From positions 2,852,001-2,916,000 of the forward strand of contig NZ_JAMOAO010000001.1 of the NCBI RefSeq assembly GCF_030555055.1: DNA of 64,000 nucleotides, given 5' to 3'. The notes beneath the pieces are model-generated. The model was not told the DNA's origin. It did no database searches and saw nothing but the letters and a program-made list of their open reading frames with translations. The DNA is from Nocardiopsis sp. YSL2 (GTDB lineage: Bacteria; Actinomycetota; Actinomycetes; Streptosporangiales; Streptosporangiaceae). Shown here piece by piece: positions 37,577 to 46,602 of the stretch. The position numbers were made by a program, and so were the translations under genes. Each line of letters begins with the position of its first letter. The first letter of the stretch is position 1.

Positions 37577-37633
37577 GCGCCGTCCATGGGGTTCGGGGGC
37601 GTGGGGAGGGGAGGCGGGGGAGACGCCGACGCG

Positions 37634-38002
37634 TCAGAGGTTGGGGGGAAGGTCGTTCGGGTCGTTCGGATCGAAGACGGCGCCGGCGTTGGCCTGTGCT
37701 TCCGCCGCCATCTCCAACGCACCGGCGAGGTAGTGGTTGGTCGCTTCCGAGCACCCCGTGATGGCGCTGGCGGTCTTCTCGATCATCGCCCGGCAGTCGG
37801 GCGAGTAGTGCTCCAGGAAGCCGTTGAGGGCGACGCTGACGGGCAGGCTGTCCGCACACGCCTCGGAGGCGGCGACCACCGCGTCGCCGAGGTCCCTCAC
37901 GTGGCCGGTCAGTCCCGACGTGCCGTCCTGGTCACCCAGGTGCCCGTTGACGGTCGTCAGGACCGCGCCGACCGGCCCGGACTGGATGTTCCATGCGGAC
38001 AC
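37634..38002 (-). CDS. WXG100-like small protein (DUF6507-like), putative toxin partner
   Basis: About 122 residues, all helical. The GTG at 38002 is chosen because GGGAGG lies 6 bases upstream and VSAWNIQ matches the start of DUF6507 proteins. It lies between eccC and the toxin gene, the usual place for a small helical partner that escorts an effector to the secretion channel. No YxxxD/E tail is evident. Confidence 0.6.
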   Translation of the reverse strand: MSAWNIQSGPVGAVLTTVNGHLGDQDGTSGLTGHVRDLGDAVVAASEACADSLPVSVALNGFLEHYSPDCRAMIEKTASAITGCSEATNHYLAGALEMAAEAQANAGAVFDPNDPNDLPPNL

Positions 38003-38123
38003 GCGCGCCTCCCGGCTCGGGGCGGTGCTGTGGCGCACCGCCGTGGGACTCCGTCACCGTGAGTAGACGTGCGTCCGCCATGAGTGGTTCGCTCTGATTT
38101 CCTCTGTTTCGCGCCGGATCAGG

Positions 38124-41100
38124 TCAGTGCTGGTCGGCGGCCCCGGAGTCGCGCAGGGCGGTCTGGATGAGGCGGGCCGAGCCGCCGCGGGTCACCCACT
38201 GGCCGCGGCCCGGCGGCTGGGCGGTGGCGTACAGGCGGGGGAGGATCTGGCCCTCGCTGCGGTCACCGCTCATGACCAGAGCGCTCGTGCCGATCTCGCG
38301 CACCGACTGCACGAGCGGGTCGAACATGCCCCGGCTCGCTCCCGCGATGCGACGGGCCACCACGAAGTGCAGGCCGATGTCGCGCCCGTTGGACACGAAC
38401 GGCACGAACGGGGCCAGCGGCTTCTGGCCCGCCGTGGTGAGCACGTCGTAGTCGTCCGCGAGCACCACGATCCGCGGGCCCTTGATCGAACCCGGCTCCA
38501 GCGCGTCCAGGTCGCCGTCCTCGGGCATCCGCGCCTCCAGCTCCTTGGCCACGCCCGCGGCCAGCCCGGCGCACACCTTGGGGCTGCTCGCGTATCCGCC
38601 CGTGTACTCCTCGGGGACGACACCGCGCAGGGTGCGCCGCGGGTCCATCACCGCGAACACGAGTTCGTCCGACGGGTAGCGCTCCACCAGCCCTTCGGCG
38701 ACCAGTCGGAGCAGGTTGGTCTTGCCGCACTCCCCGTCCCCCAGGACCAGCAGGTTCTGGTCGCGGTCGAACAGGTCCAGCAGCACCGGCTCCATGGCCC
38801 GCTCGTCCACGCCGATCGGCACGGCCTTGGGCTCTGCCTCGGCGGTGGGCAGGCTGCGGGCGGGCAGCTCGTGCGGCAGGATGCGCACCTCGGGCGCGCG
38901 TGCGCCGCGCCAGGCGCGGTCCACGGCGGCGACCGCCTCCTCGACCCGCTCGCCCAGGTCGCGGTCGTGCGCCTCCAGATCCAGGCGGGGCAGGGCCACC
39001 TGGCCGAACAGCTTCCTGTCGGTGAGCACGCGGCCCTGGGCGCCGGCGCTGATCGTCTCGGACAGCTTCCGGTCGATCTGCGACTCCGAGGAGTCGTTCA
39101 GGTGCAGCTCCACCTTCTGGCCGAAGTTGGACTGGGCGGCGATGCGCACGTCGTTCCACCGCAGCATGCCCGCCACCACGTGGATGCCGTAGCCGCCACC
39201 GCGCTGGAGCAGGTCGGTGACGATGGGGTCGATGTCCTCGAAGTCCTTGCGGATCGCCCCGAAGCCGTCGATGCAGAACACCACGTCGGCGCTGGCCAGC
39301 TCGGGGACCTCGCCCCGGGCGTGCCGTCGGCGGAGCTGCTGGACGGAGTCGATGCCCCGGGTGCGGAAGACCTCCTGGCGTTGGTCGAGCATCCCTCGCA
39401 CCTCCTCGACCGTGCGCCGCACCCGCTCGGCGTCGGTGCGCACCGCCACACCGCCCACGTGCGGGAGCCGCGAGAGCGACTGCAGCCCTCCCCCCAGCAG
39501 GTCCAGGCAGTACACGGTGACCTGCTCGGGGGTGTGGGTCAGCGACAGGGACAGCACCAGGGTGCGCAGCAGCGTCGTCTTGCCGCTCTGCGGCCCGCCG
39601 ATGACCGCCGCGTGCCCGCCCGACGCGGTCAGGTCCAGCCGCCACGGGCCCTGCCACTGCTTGGTGGCGTCGTCCAGCAGGCCGAGTGGGACGTTCAGCA
39701 CCTCGTGGTCGCCGGGCAGCCGGAGGCCGCGGTCGGTCTCCTCGGGTTCGCCGAGCACCGAGGCCAGCGTCGTCGCCGCGGGGAGCGGGGGGAGCCAGAT
39801 CTCGCGCGTGTGCTCGCCGTGCCGGTCGAACTGGCCGACCATGACGTCCAGCAGGGTCGGCCCGGTCGTGCGGGACGGCATGACGGGACCGCTGTCGGCG
39901 GGCGCGCTCTCCCGCCCGCGCGCGGGCTCCTCGTCACCGGTGTTGTAGGCGGTGTAGGGGCGCACGGAGGGCCTGCCGTCGCCGGGCTCCTCCTCGGCCA
40001 CCGGCCCGCGGTAGGCGCCGGACACGTAGCCCGCCTTGAACCGCTGGTAGACGCTGGTGTCCACCTTCAGATAGCCGAACCCGGGCAGGGACGGCAGGTG
40101 GAAGGCGTCGGGGGTGTTGAGGACGGTGCGGCTCTCCTCCTCGGAGAAGGTGCGCAGGCCGAGCCGGTAGGACAGGTAGGTGTCCAGGCCGCGCAGCTTG
40201 CCGCCCTCGATCCGCTGGCTGGACAGCAGCAGGTGCACGCCGATGCTCCGCCCGATCCGGCCGATGGACAGGAACAGCTCGATGAAGTCCGGCCGGGCGG
40301 TGAGCAGCTCGCCGAACTCGTCGATGATGACGAGCAGGTGCGGCAGCGGCGGCAGGCTCGGGTCCTGCTCGCGCTTGAAGGTGTAGTCCCCGATGTTGGG
40401 GACGTTGCCGGCGTCGCGCAGCACCTGCTGGCGGCGCTGCACCTCGCCCGACAGGCTGGCGTGGACCCGCTCGATCAGCGCGGCGTCGTCCTCCAGGTTG
40501 GTGATCACGCCCGCGACGTGCGGCATGTCCTCGAAGGGGGCGAAGGTCGCGCCGCCCTTGTAGTCGACCAGCACCATGCTCACCCGCTCGGGCGGGTGGG
40601 AGGCGGCCAGCGCCAGGACGAGCGTCCGCAGCATCTCGCTCTTGCCCGATCCCGTGGCGCCCACGCACAGCCCGTGCGGGCCCATCCCCAGCTGCGCGGA
40701 CTCCTTGAGGTCGAGCACCACCGGCTGCCCCATGTCGTCGACGCCGATCGGCACCCGCAGGAACGCGCGCTCGCTCCGCGGCGCCCACATCCGCGGGACG
40801 TCCATGTCGCCGGGGTCGTGGACTCCCATCATGGCCGGGAAGTCCACGCTGCCGCCCTCCTGGGCGGTCTCCTCGATCGACTCCGGGGACAGCCGCAGCG
40901 GCGCGAGCATGCGCGCCAGGCCCAGGGTGGTGGCGGCCGGGACGTCGTCCACGGTGCCGGCGCTCACGATCGGGTCGGAGCCGCGCAGCTCCTCCACGCG
41001 CACCTGGTCGCCGTCGACGGTGACGCGCACGTTGACGTCGCTGGGCTCGTCGACCTGGCGGGACACCAGGTGCAGCACGGTGACGCCCAGGTCGACGGGG

Positions 41101-42128
41101 TCGATGGCGTGGTCGGGGCGCACCAGTTCGGCGGCGACCTCGCCGTGGGTGTCGTGGATGACGAGCAGGCGCCGCAGCATCTGGTACGCCTCGCGCTTGC
41201 CCATGCCCCGGCGGACCTCGGAGGCGAAGTCGGTGCGGGACCGCAGCTCGTCGGCGAGCAGCCCGCCGAGCTTGCCGGGGTCCGGCGCGATCAGGCGCAC
41301 GGCCGCGCCGCCCTCGCGCCGCTGGGGATCGAGCACCTGGGGCAGCCACGGCAGCCATGCCCAGTCGTCGGCGCGGTCGGCCGGGTACGACACGGCCAGC
41401 CCGGCGTCCTCGGGGGCGTGGAAGGCGCCGAACTGGACGGCCAGCGCGCGCACGAGGCGCATCACGTCCTCGCGCTCCCCGATCACGCTCACGTTGCCCG
41501 CCATGTCCAGGGGGAGGGTGAGCGGCATCTCGGGGATGGACTCGAAGCGGCGGATGGCCGCCTGGGCCTCGGACAGCATGAAGGGGTCGGTGGGGGTGAG
41601 CGCGGTGCCCTGCTCGGCCAGGCGCAGGTGGCGGCCCTCGGTCAGGCCGGTCCCCACGCGCACCCGCAGGAAGTCGCGGTTGCGGCGGCGCCGCTCCCAG
41701 AGGCGGGTGGGGTCGCGCACGACGTCGTAGAGCGCCTCGGGCGGAGGGTCGAGCAGGCGGGCGTGCGCGCGGGTGCGCTGCTCCCAGCCGCTGAGCTCCT
41801 CACGCAGCTCCTCCAGGTACTGCAGGTAGAGCTCGCGCTGGTTGCGGCGCTGGCGGCCGACCTGGCCGCGTCGCGAGAAGAGCATGGCCAGGGCCGCGAG
41901 CAGTGCGACGCACAGCATCACGGCGCCCAGCGCCATGAACGCGGGGTTGCGCATCACCATCATGATCGTCAGCGACGCCATCATGCCGACCATCGGCAGG
42001 ATGGTCATGAGCGGGTTGCCCTGGGCCTTGCCGTCGGGAAGGGTCGGCGGCGCCTCGACCTCGTGCGGCTCCTGCGCGGGAGTCGGGTGGACAGTCCGTG
42101 CCGGACGGTGCACGACGCGGAGGCTCAT
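38124..42128 (-). CDS. eccC: EccC: type VII secretion FtsK/SpoIIIE ATPase
   Basis: A 1334-residue protein with two N-terminal membrane helices (about 45-90) and three FtsK-like ATPase domains. The three P-loops read GATGSGKS, GGPQSGKT and GDGECGKT. The first domain is the best conserved and is usually the essential motor; the third has a slightly altered loop. EccC recognises Esx-type substrates and powers export. The ATG at 42128 follows AGAGGAAAG; an upstream ATG at 42161 lacks such a site. It is divergent from the esx genes and heads the toxin operon. Confidence 0.92.
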   Translation of the reverse strand: MSLRVVHRPARTVHPTPAQEPHEVEAPPTLPDGKAQGNPLMTILPMVGMMASLTIMMVMRNPAFMALGAVMLCVALLAALAMLFSRRGQVGRQRRNQRELYLQYLEELREELSGWEQRTRAHARLLDPPPEALYDVVRDPTRLWERRRRNRDFLRVRVGTGLTEGRHLRLAEQGTALTPTDPFMLSEAQAAIRRFESIPEMPLTLPLDMAGNVSVIGEREDVMRLVRALAVQFGAFHAPEDAGLAVSYPADRADDWAWLPWLPQVLDPQRREGGAAVRLIAPDPGKLGGLLADELRSRTDFASEVRRGMGKREAYQMLRRLLVIHDTHGEVAAELVRPDHAIDPVDLGVTVLHLVSRQVDEPSDVNVRVTVDGDQVRVEELRGSDPIVSAGTVDDVPAATTLGLARMLAPLRLSPESIEETAQEGGSVDFPAMMGVHDPGDMDVPRMWAPRSERAFLRVPIGVDDMGQPVVLDLKESAQLGMGPHGLCVGATGSGKSEMLRTLVLALAASHPPERVSMVLVDYKGGATFAPFEDMPHVAGVITNLEDDAALIERVHASLSGEVQRRQQVLRDAGNVPNIGDYTFKREQDPSLPPLPHLLVIIDEFGELLTARPDFIELFLSIGRIGRSIGVHLLLSSQRIEGGKLRGLDTYLSYRLGLRTFSEEESRTVLNTPDAFHLPSLPGFGYLKVDTSVYQRFKAGYVSGAYRGPVAEEEPGDGRPSVRPYTAYNTGDEEPARGRESAPADSGPVMPSRTTGPTLLDVMVGQFDRHGEHTREIWLPPLPAATTLASVLGEPEETDRGLRLPGDHEVLNVPLGLLDDATKQWQGPWRLDLTASGGHAAVIGGPQSGKTTLLRTLVLSLSLTHTPEQVTVYCLDLLGGGLQSLSRLPHVGGVAVRTDAERVRRTVEEVRGMLDQRQEVFRTRGIDSVQQLRRRHARGEVPELASADVVFCIDGFGAIRKDFEDIDPIVTDLLQRGGGYGIHVVAGMLRWNDVRIAAQSNFGQKVELHLNDSSESQIDRKLSETISAGAQGRVLTDRKLFGQVALPRLDLEAHDRDLGERVEEAVAAVDRAWRGARAPEVRILPHELPARSLPTAEAEPKAVPIGVDERAMEPVLLDLFDRDQNLLVLGDGECGKTNLLRLVAEGLVERYPSDELVFAVMDPRRTLRGVVPEEYTGGYASSPKVCAGLAAGVAKELEARMPEDGDLDALEPGSIKGPRIVVLADDYDVLTTAGQKPLAPFVPFVSNGRDIGLHFVVARRIAGASRGMFDPLVQSVREIGTSALVMSGDRSEGQILPRLYATAQPPGRGQWVTRGGSARLIQTALRDSGAADQH

Positions 42129-42632
42129 CGGCTTTCCTCTCGGCTCATGTGCGGGGAACACGAGTGACGTGCGACGTGCGGAACCCTATCGGAGGCGGAC
42201 GGATCGGGGCGTTCCGGAACCCGGGGGCGCGTACGGTCCCGTTCGTCTCCGACGGCGGGAACGGGGTGTTGGTTCGCGCCGCGGGGTGCGCGGCCCCGCG
42301 GGTCGACGGGCGGCCCTTCGGGCGGCCGGGGGCCGGGAAGGTGTCGGACGTCACGTCGGCCGATCCGCGGCCGCCGGCCCGGCGGCGGAGCCGGTGGCCG
42401 GTCATGGCCCGCCCGACGGCTCCGAATCCCCGTCGTCGCTTGTCCACAGGCCCGCCATCGTCCCTGTTTCGTCGTGATCGTCCGCTGTAGTATCCGGAAT
42501 TCCGAGCCGCGGGACGATGGTGCCCCGTGAACGGTTTCGACCCACGACGGTGAACCACTGACACCGTGCGCGCATCATCCCCTACGCGAGGCGACCGCCT
42601 CATGTGGACCCCCGAGGAAAGCAGGTGAACGG
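42129..42632. other. Divergent control region of the type VII locus
   Basis: 504 bp without a convincing gene, between eccC (minus) and esx (plus). TAGTAT at 42488-42493 is a possible -10 element toward the esx genes, with only a weak -35 (TGTTTC). Long GC-rich direct and inverted repeats occupy 42290-42340. Confidence 0.4.
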
Positions 42633-42962
42633 ATGTCACGCTGGGACGTCGGCGAGAGCACGCTGACCACGCTCTCGCAGAGCACCGCGGGCACTGGCGA
42701 CGAGCTCTCCAGCCTCATCGGACAGCTCGTCCAGGCCGCGGAACCGCTGTCCGGCAAGTTCGACGGCCCGGGCAAGGCCGCCTTCGACTCGTTCAAGTCC
42801 AGAGCCGACGGCATCTCCGCCGACCTGAGGGCCGGGCTCGGCTCCATCCAGGAGGGCCAGTCGGGCGTCAACACCTCGCTCAGCAGCGGTGCCCAGACGA
42901 TGGCCGACGACGCCAACCAGAACATGGGCTCCGCCAACTTCGACGCCGCCAAGTTCCGCTGA
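42633..42962 (+). CDS. EsxB-like WXG100-superfamily protein
   Basis: A 109-residue helical hairpin protein. The turn between helices reads KFDGPGK, so the Trp of WxG is replaced by Phe (FDG). It lies directly before a second small helical protein and opposite eccC, the usual position of an esxBA pair. No YxxxD/E signal is seen at its end. It would form a heterodimer with the next protein. Confidence 0.75.
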   Translation: MSRWDVGESTLTTLSQSTAGTGDELSSLIGQLVQAAEPLSGKFDGPGKAAFDSFKSRADGISADLRAGLGSIQEGQSGVNTSLSSGAQTMADDANQNMGSANFDAAKFR

Positions 42963-42988
42963 CCGACCACCCCTGAAGGAGCAACACG

Positions 42989-43288
42989 ATGAGTGGACGC
43001 AACTCGTACGACGTCGGTGCCTCCCAGGAGGTCCAGGGCGACATCAGTACCATCGTCAGCCGTCTCGAGGCGATCATCGGCGAGCACGACACCGACGTCA
43101 GCCAGGCGATGGCCGACATGGAGATCGACGGTGTCTCCGAGGAGTACAACGAGAAGGAGATCAAGTGGCACAACGCCGCTAACGAGGTTCGTGCGATCAT
43201 CCGTCTCGTCCGCGACACCCTGGAGACCAACGACGCCACCGCGGAGGAGTCCCTCAGCCGCGCGAGCGCGGCGGTCGCCAACATCTGA
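42989..43288 (+). CDS. EsxA-like small secreted protein
   Basis: A 99-residue helical protein, 26 bp after the first Esx-like gene with an AAGGAG-type site. It contains YNEKE in the middle, which fits the YxxxE secretion pattern, followed by KWHNAANEV. The location of the motif before rather than after the second helix is unusual. It is probably the partner of the upstream protein. Confidence 0.7.
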   Translation: MSGRNSYDVGASQEVQGDISTIVSRLEAIIGEHDTDVSQAMADMEIDGVSEEYNEKEIKWHNAANEVRAIIRLVRDTLETNDATAEESLSRASAAVANI

Positions 43289-43357
43289 CCGCCGACGGCG
43301 GGACAGGTAGCCGGAATCACCACCCCCGCGCACGCGGGACACTGCGAAGGAGTGCTG

Positions 43358-44317
43358 TTGGCCCGCGACTACGACAGCCAGCTACTCGAATCCGTCGCCG
43401 TGCGCCGCCAGCGGTTGCGCGAGGCGGTGCTCTTCGGTGGCCAGCGCACGCGTCGCCGGCTGGACGAGAACATCGGCAAGGTGGTGATCAGCGCCTGTCT
43501 CGCCGCGGTGGTCTGTGGCGGGACCGTGGGCTGGTCCTTCGTCAGCAACACCCTCAGCAGTCAGCGGATCGAGCAGGAACAGGCCTCCTCCGGGCCCGCC
43601 AACAACGCGGTGCCGCCCCTCCCCGGCGACTGGGTGGGCACGGAGGTGACCCTGGACATGCTGCGCGAGGAGCTCGACGCCGCGGGCGTCCCGGACAGCC
43701 TCTACGTCCTGCCGGGCGACACCCGCCCCGCGCCGGAGACCCTCGACAGCTACTACCTCCTCACCCAGGACTCGGAGGGCTACCTGTCCGCCGCCGTCAT
43801 GGACTTCGACCGGGGCCGCCCAGGGCTGGAGTTCACGACCGAGGACCAGGCCGCGCGGTGGCTGTTCCGGGAACTGGCCACCACCGAGCCCGCCCCCGTG
43901 GTCCTCACGCCCGCCGAGGAGACGGCGGCCGAGCAGGCCACCGCGGAGCTGGTCGACGGTGTCCACGCCGACCTGGAGGAGCGCAGCGGCGACTCCTACC
44001 TGCACACACTGGAGGTCGGTGACGTCCTGGACGCCTTCGGCCAGGAGAGCGGCCGGGTCCTCAACCCGGACGGCACGCCCTTCGGCGAACGCGGTCTGCC
44101 CGGCTACGTCCGCACGGGGCCGGAGGACGAGGAGCTCTACCACCGGTACCGGGTCCTGCACCCGTTCCAGGTGAGTGCGACCATCGCCTCCGGGGGCGGC
44201 GTCCGGTTCACCCTCGACACCGCCGGGTTCGCCGAGGTTCCCCCGGCACCCACCATCCGCTGGCTGATCGGCAGCGGCTACCTCGAACGAGTCGCGGTCT
44301 CCGACGTCCCCGACTGA
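43358..44317 (+). CDS. Membrane-anchored protein with TNT-like C-terminal domain in the T7SS locus
   Basis: A 319-residue protein. The TTG at 43358 is preferred because AAGGAG (43347-43352) lies 5 bases upstream; a GTG at 43352 overlaps that site. A cytoplasmic basic segment is followed by one membrane helix (VVISACLAAVVCGGTVGWSF) and an exported part. The C-terminal 100 residues (LDAFGQESGRVLNPDGTPFGERGLPGY, YHRYRVLHPFQV) resemble the TNT NAD-glycohydrolase domain. The Gln usually in the late GQPGGG-like segment is not evident (ASGGGVRF), so activity may be lost. N-terminal layout recalls EccB. Whether it is a structural component or toxin-derived is unresolved. Confidence 0.55.
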   Translation: MARDYDSQLLESVAVRRQRLREAVLFGGQRTRRRLDENIGKVVISACLAAVVCGGTVGWSFVSNTLSSQRIEQEQASSGPANNAVPPLPGDWVGTEVTLDMLREELDAAGVPDSLYVLPGDTRPAPETLDSYYLLTQDSEGYLSAAVMDFDRGRPGLEFTTEDQAARWLFRELATTEPAPVVLTPAEETAAEQATAELVDGVHADLEERSGDSYLHTLEVGDVLDAFGQESGRVLNPDGTPFGERGLPGYVRTGPEDEELYHRYRVLHPFQVSATIASGGGVRFTLDTAGFAEVPPAPTIRWLIGSGYLERVAVSDVPD

Positions 44318-44372
44318 CCACACGCGGACGTCGCGCGAGCGGCGGTTCCAGCACGACATTCAGGAGTAGGCG

Positions 44373-45698
44373 ATGACTGCTTGGAGTCGGGTGACCCTCG
44401 TCGGCGAGGGGCGCCGGGTCGACGCCGTCCTGCCCGCGGCCGAACCCGTCGGCGCGCTCATGCCGGAGGTGCTCGACCTCCTCGGCGACCGGGTCGAGAA
44501 CCCGGCGCGCCTGCGCCACCTGGTCACGGCCTCGGGCGCGGTGCTCGACGGCGATGTCACGCTCGCCGACCGGCAGGTCGCCGACGGCGCGGTGCTGCGG
44601 CTGGTCCGCGCCGAGGACCCCGTCCCGGCACCGGTGGTCCACGAGGTGCCCGAGGCGGTGTCGCGGGCGCTGGACGAGCACGGCGGGCGCTGGTCTCCGG
44701 TGGCGGCCCGGTGGACGGCGACGTCCGCCCTGGTCGCGTTGGCCCTGGGAGCCGGATGGGTGGCCGTGGCGCAGTGGCCCGGGACCTCGGGGGTGCTGGC
44801 CGTGGCGTCGGTCGCCGCCGTGCTCGTGGCGGTCGGCGCGGCCGTCGGACCGACCTGGCGCGAACCCCTGGGGACCGCGCTGACGATCGGCGGCACCGCG
44901 ATGGGCGGGCTGGCGCTGTGGTCGGCGTGCGACCTCCTCGACTGGCCGGAGTGGGTCCGATGGGGCGGGCTGGCCGCGCTGGCGGCGGCGCTGGTCCTGC
45001 TGCTGGGGCTCACCTCCGGGTTGGGCCGGGGCGGGCTGACCGGGGGAGGGGCGGGGCTGGCCCTGGCCGCGGTGTGGTCGGTGAGCGCCGCGCTGGGTCT
45101 GCCCGCCGACCAGGTCGGCGTGATCGTCGCGGTGGCCTCCATGGTCCTGTTGAGCGTGCTGTTGCGGCTGGCGCTGATGTTCTCCGGCCTGGCGGTGCTG
45201 GACGACGAGCGCAGCTCCGGCGGTGCCGTCGCCCGCGTCGACGTGTTCACCTCCGTGGCGGGGGCGCACCGGAGCCTGGTCATCGCCACGGTCTCCGTGG
45301 CGGTGGGGGCCGCCGGCGCGGGTGTGGGGCTGGCCTCCGACCTCACGCCCTGGACCGCCGCGCTGCTGGTGGTGCTGGCGCTCGTGGTCGCCAGCCGGGC
45401 CCGGCTGTTCCCGCTCGTGGCGCAGAAGGCGGTGCTGGTCGCCGCGAGCCTGACGGTGCTGCTGAGCTTCCTGGCGTCCCTGACCCAGGCGGTGCCCTGG
45501 GGGGTGTGGCCCGCGCTGGGGATCGCCGCCGCGGTGGCCGCGATCCCGGTCGTGGTCCTGTCCGTCGAGCAGCCCGAGCACGTCAGAGCCAGGCTGCGCG
45601 GGGTGACCAGCAGGCTGGAGGCCATCGCCGTCGTGGTGATGGTGCCGGTGGCGATCGGTGCGTTCGGCACCTACGAGCGCCTGCTCGCGACGTTCTGA
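44373..45698 (+). CDS. eccD: EccD: type VII secretion membrane channel protein
   Basis: A 441-residue protein with an N-terminal ubiquitin-like (YukD) domain at about 1-85 (SRVTLVGEGRRVDAVLPAAEPVGALMPEV) and about eleven membrane helices from residue 115 on. This is the EccD layout, although it is shorter in the loops than mycobacterial EccD. EccD forms the core of the inner-membrane channel together with EccC. It follows the TNT-like gene by 55 bp. Confidence 0.88.
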   Translation: MTAWSRVTLVGEGRRVDAVLPAAEPVGALMPEVLDLLGDRVENPARLRHLVTASGAVLDGDVTLADRQVADGAVLRLVRAEDPVPAPVVHEVPEAVSRALDEHGGRWSPVAARWTATSALVALALGAGWVAVAQWPGTSGVLAVASVAAVLVAVGAAVGPTWREPLGTALTIGGTAMGGLALWSACDLLDWPEWVRWGGLAALAAALVLLLGLTSGLGRGGLTGGGAGLALAAVWSVSAALGLPADQVGVIVAVASMVLLSVLLRLALMFSGLAVLDDERSSGGAVARVDVFTSVAGAHRSLVIATVSVAVGAAGAGVGLASDLTPWTAALLVVLALVVASRARLFPLVAQKAVLVAASLTVLLSFLASLTQAVPWGVWPALGIAAAVAAIPVVVLSVEQPEHVRARLRGVTSRLEAIAVVVMVPVAIGAFGTYERLLATF

Positions 45699-45711
45699 CC
45701 GGGGAGAGACG

Positions 45712-46602
45712 ATGAGCGCAACGCAGACCGCGGCGCCCCGGACCGTGTCGGGGGACGGCTGGCCGCGCCGTGTGGGCCGGGCGGTGCTACGGCCCTTCCG
45801 TCCGGTGGGCGAGGTGGCCGACGCGATCGAGGTGGGGGCACGGCTGCAGCGGTCCACCGCGACGGGGCGGCGGATCCTGGTCGACGACCTCGGCACGGAG
45901 GCGGACACCGCTGTCGTGACCGCGCTCCTGGGCCGCGTGTTCGCGCACTACCGGCACGACCGCGTGCTCGCGGTGGACGCGACCGGTGGCCTTCCCTCAC
46001 TGGGCACCAGGCTGGCCACCGTGCACGACGGCGGGATCGGCGGCGGGATGGACACCACGTCGTTCGAGTCGGCCCGGTCCGCGCTGGGCGAGGTCGGTGA
46101 GCGGCTGTGGACGGCTCCGGCCGATCCGGGCGACGCGAGCGCCTACGTCGCCGGCCTGCTGCCACTGTCCAGGTTCTTCGGGGTGACCCTCGTGGCCGGA
46201 TCGGACGGCGGCTTCGTGGACGCGGTGGGAGCGGGCGCGCACGCCCGTGTCCGGGTGGTCCGGGCGACCCGGGACGCCGCCGCGCGGGTGGGCCGTGAGA
46301 TCGACCGACTCGTCCGGGACGGGCGGGGGGACGAGCTCGGGCGGACCGTGGTGGTCGTCCTCGACCACCGGCACCGCGAGGACCCGGCGTTCGACGCCGT
46401 GCGCACGGCCCGCATCGTGGCCGAGTCCGGAGCCGACGCGGTGATCTGGCCGTTCGACCGCCACCTGGCCCAGGGCGTGGCCGTCGCGCCCCGCCGGATC
46501 TCCGAGGCCACGCACAGAACGGTCCTCCACGTGGCCGCCGAAGCCTTGAACAGGGCGGTCGATGGTGATCGCCCGACCGTGCGACAGGGAAGCGCGCCAT
46601 GA
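45712..46602 (+). CDS. EspI/MinD-like ATPase-domain protein lacking the P-loop
   Basis: A 296-residue protein. ALLGRVFAHYRHDRVLAVDATGGLPSLG and, near the end, ADAVIWPFDRHLAQG correspond to segments of the MinD/ParA-type ATPase of EspI proteins. The KGGVGKT motif that should precede them is replaced by DDLGTEADTAV, so ATP binding is not expected. It starts 13 bp after eccD and its stop overlaps the next gene by 4 bases. Confidence 0.6.
   Translation: MSATQTAAPRTVSGDGWPRRVGRAVLRPFRPVGEVADAIEVGARLQRSTATGRRILVDDLGTEADTAVVTALLGRVFAHYRHDRVLAVDATGGLPSLGTRLATVHDGGIGGGMDTTSFESARSALGEVGERLWTAPADPGDASAYVAGLLPLSRFFGVTLVAGSDGGFVDAVGAGAHARVRVVRATRDAAARVGREIDRLVRDGRGDELGRTVVVVLDHRHREDPAFDAVRTARIVAESGADAVIWPFDRHLAQGVAVAPRRISEATHRTVLHVAAEALNRAVDGDRPTVRQGSAP

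Noticed and set aside
38127..42167. 1346-codon open frame on the plus strand opposite eccC
   Set aside because: The eccC frame has three P-loops and membrane helices. The opposite frame is rich in Val, Gly, His, Gln and Arg with no domain, a mirror effect of codon bias.
42162..42490. Small Arg/Gly-rich open frames in the eccC-esx gap
   Set aside because: No ribosome site fits, composition is that of noncoding GC-rich DNA, and the frames overlap on both strands.
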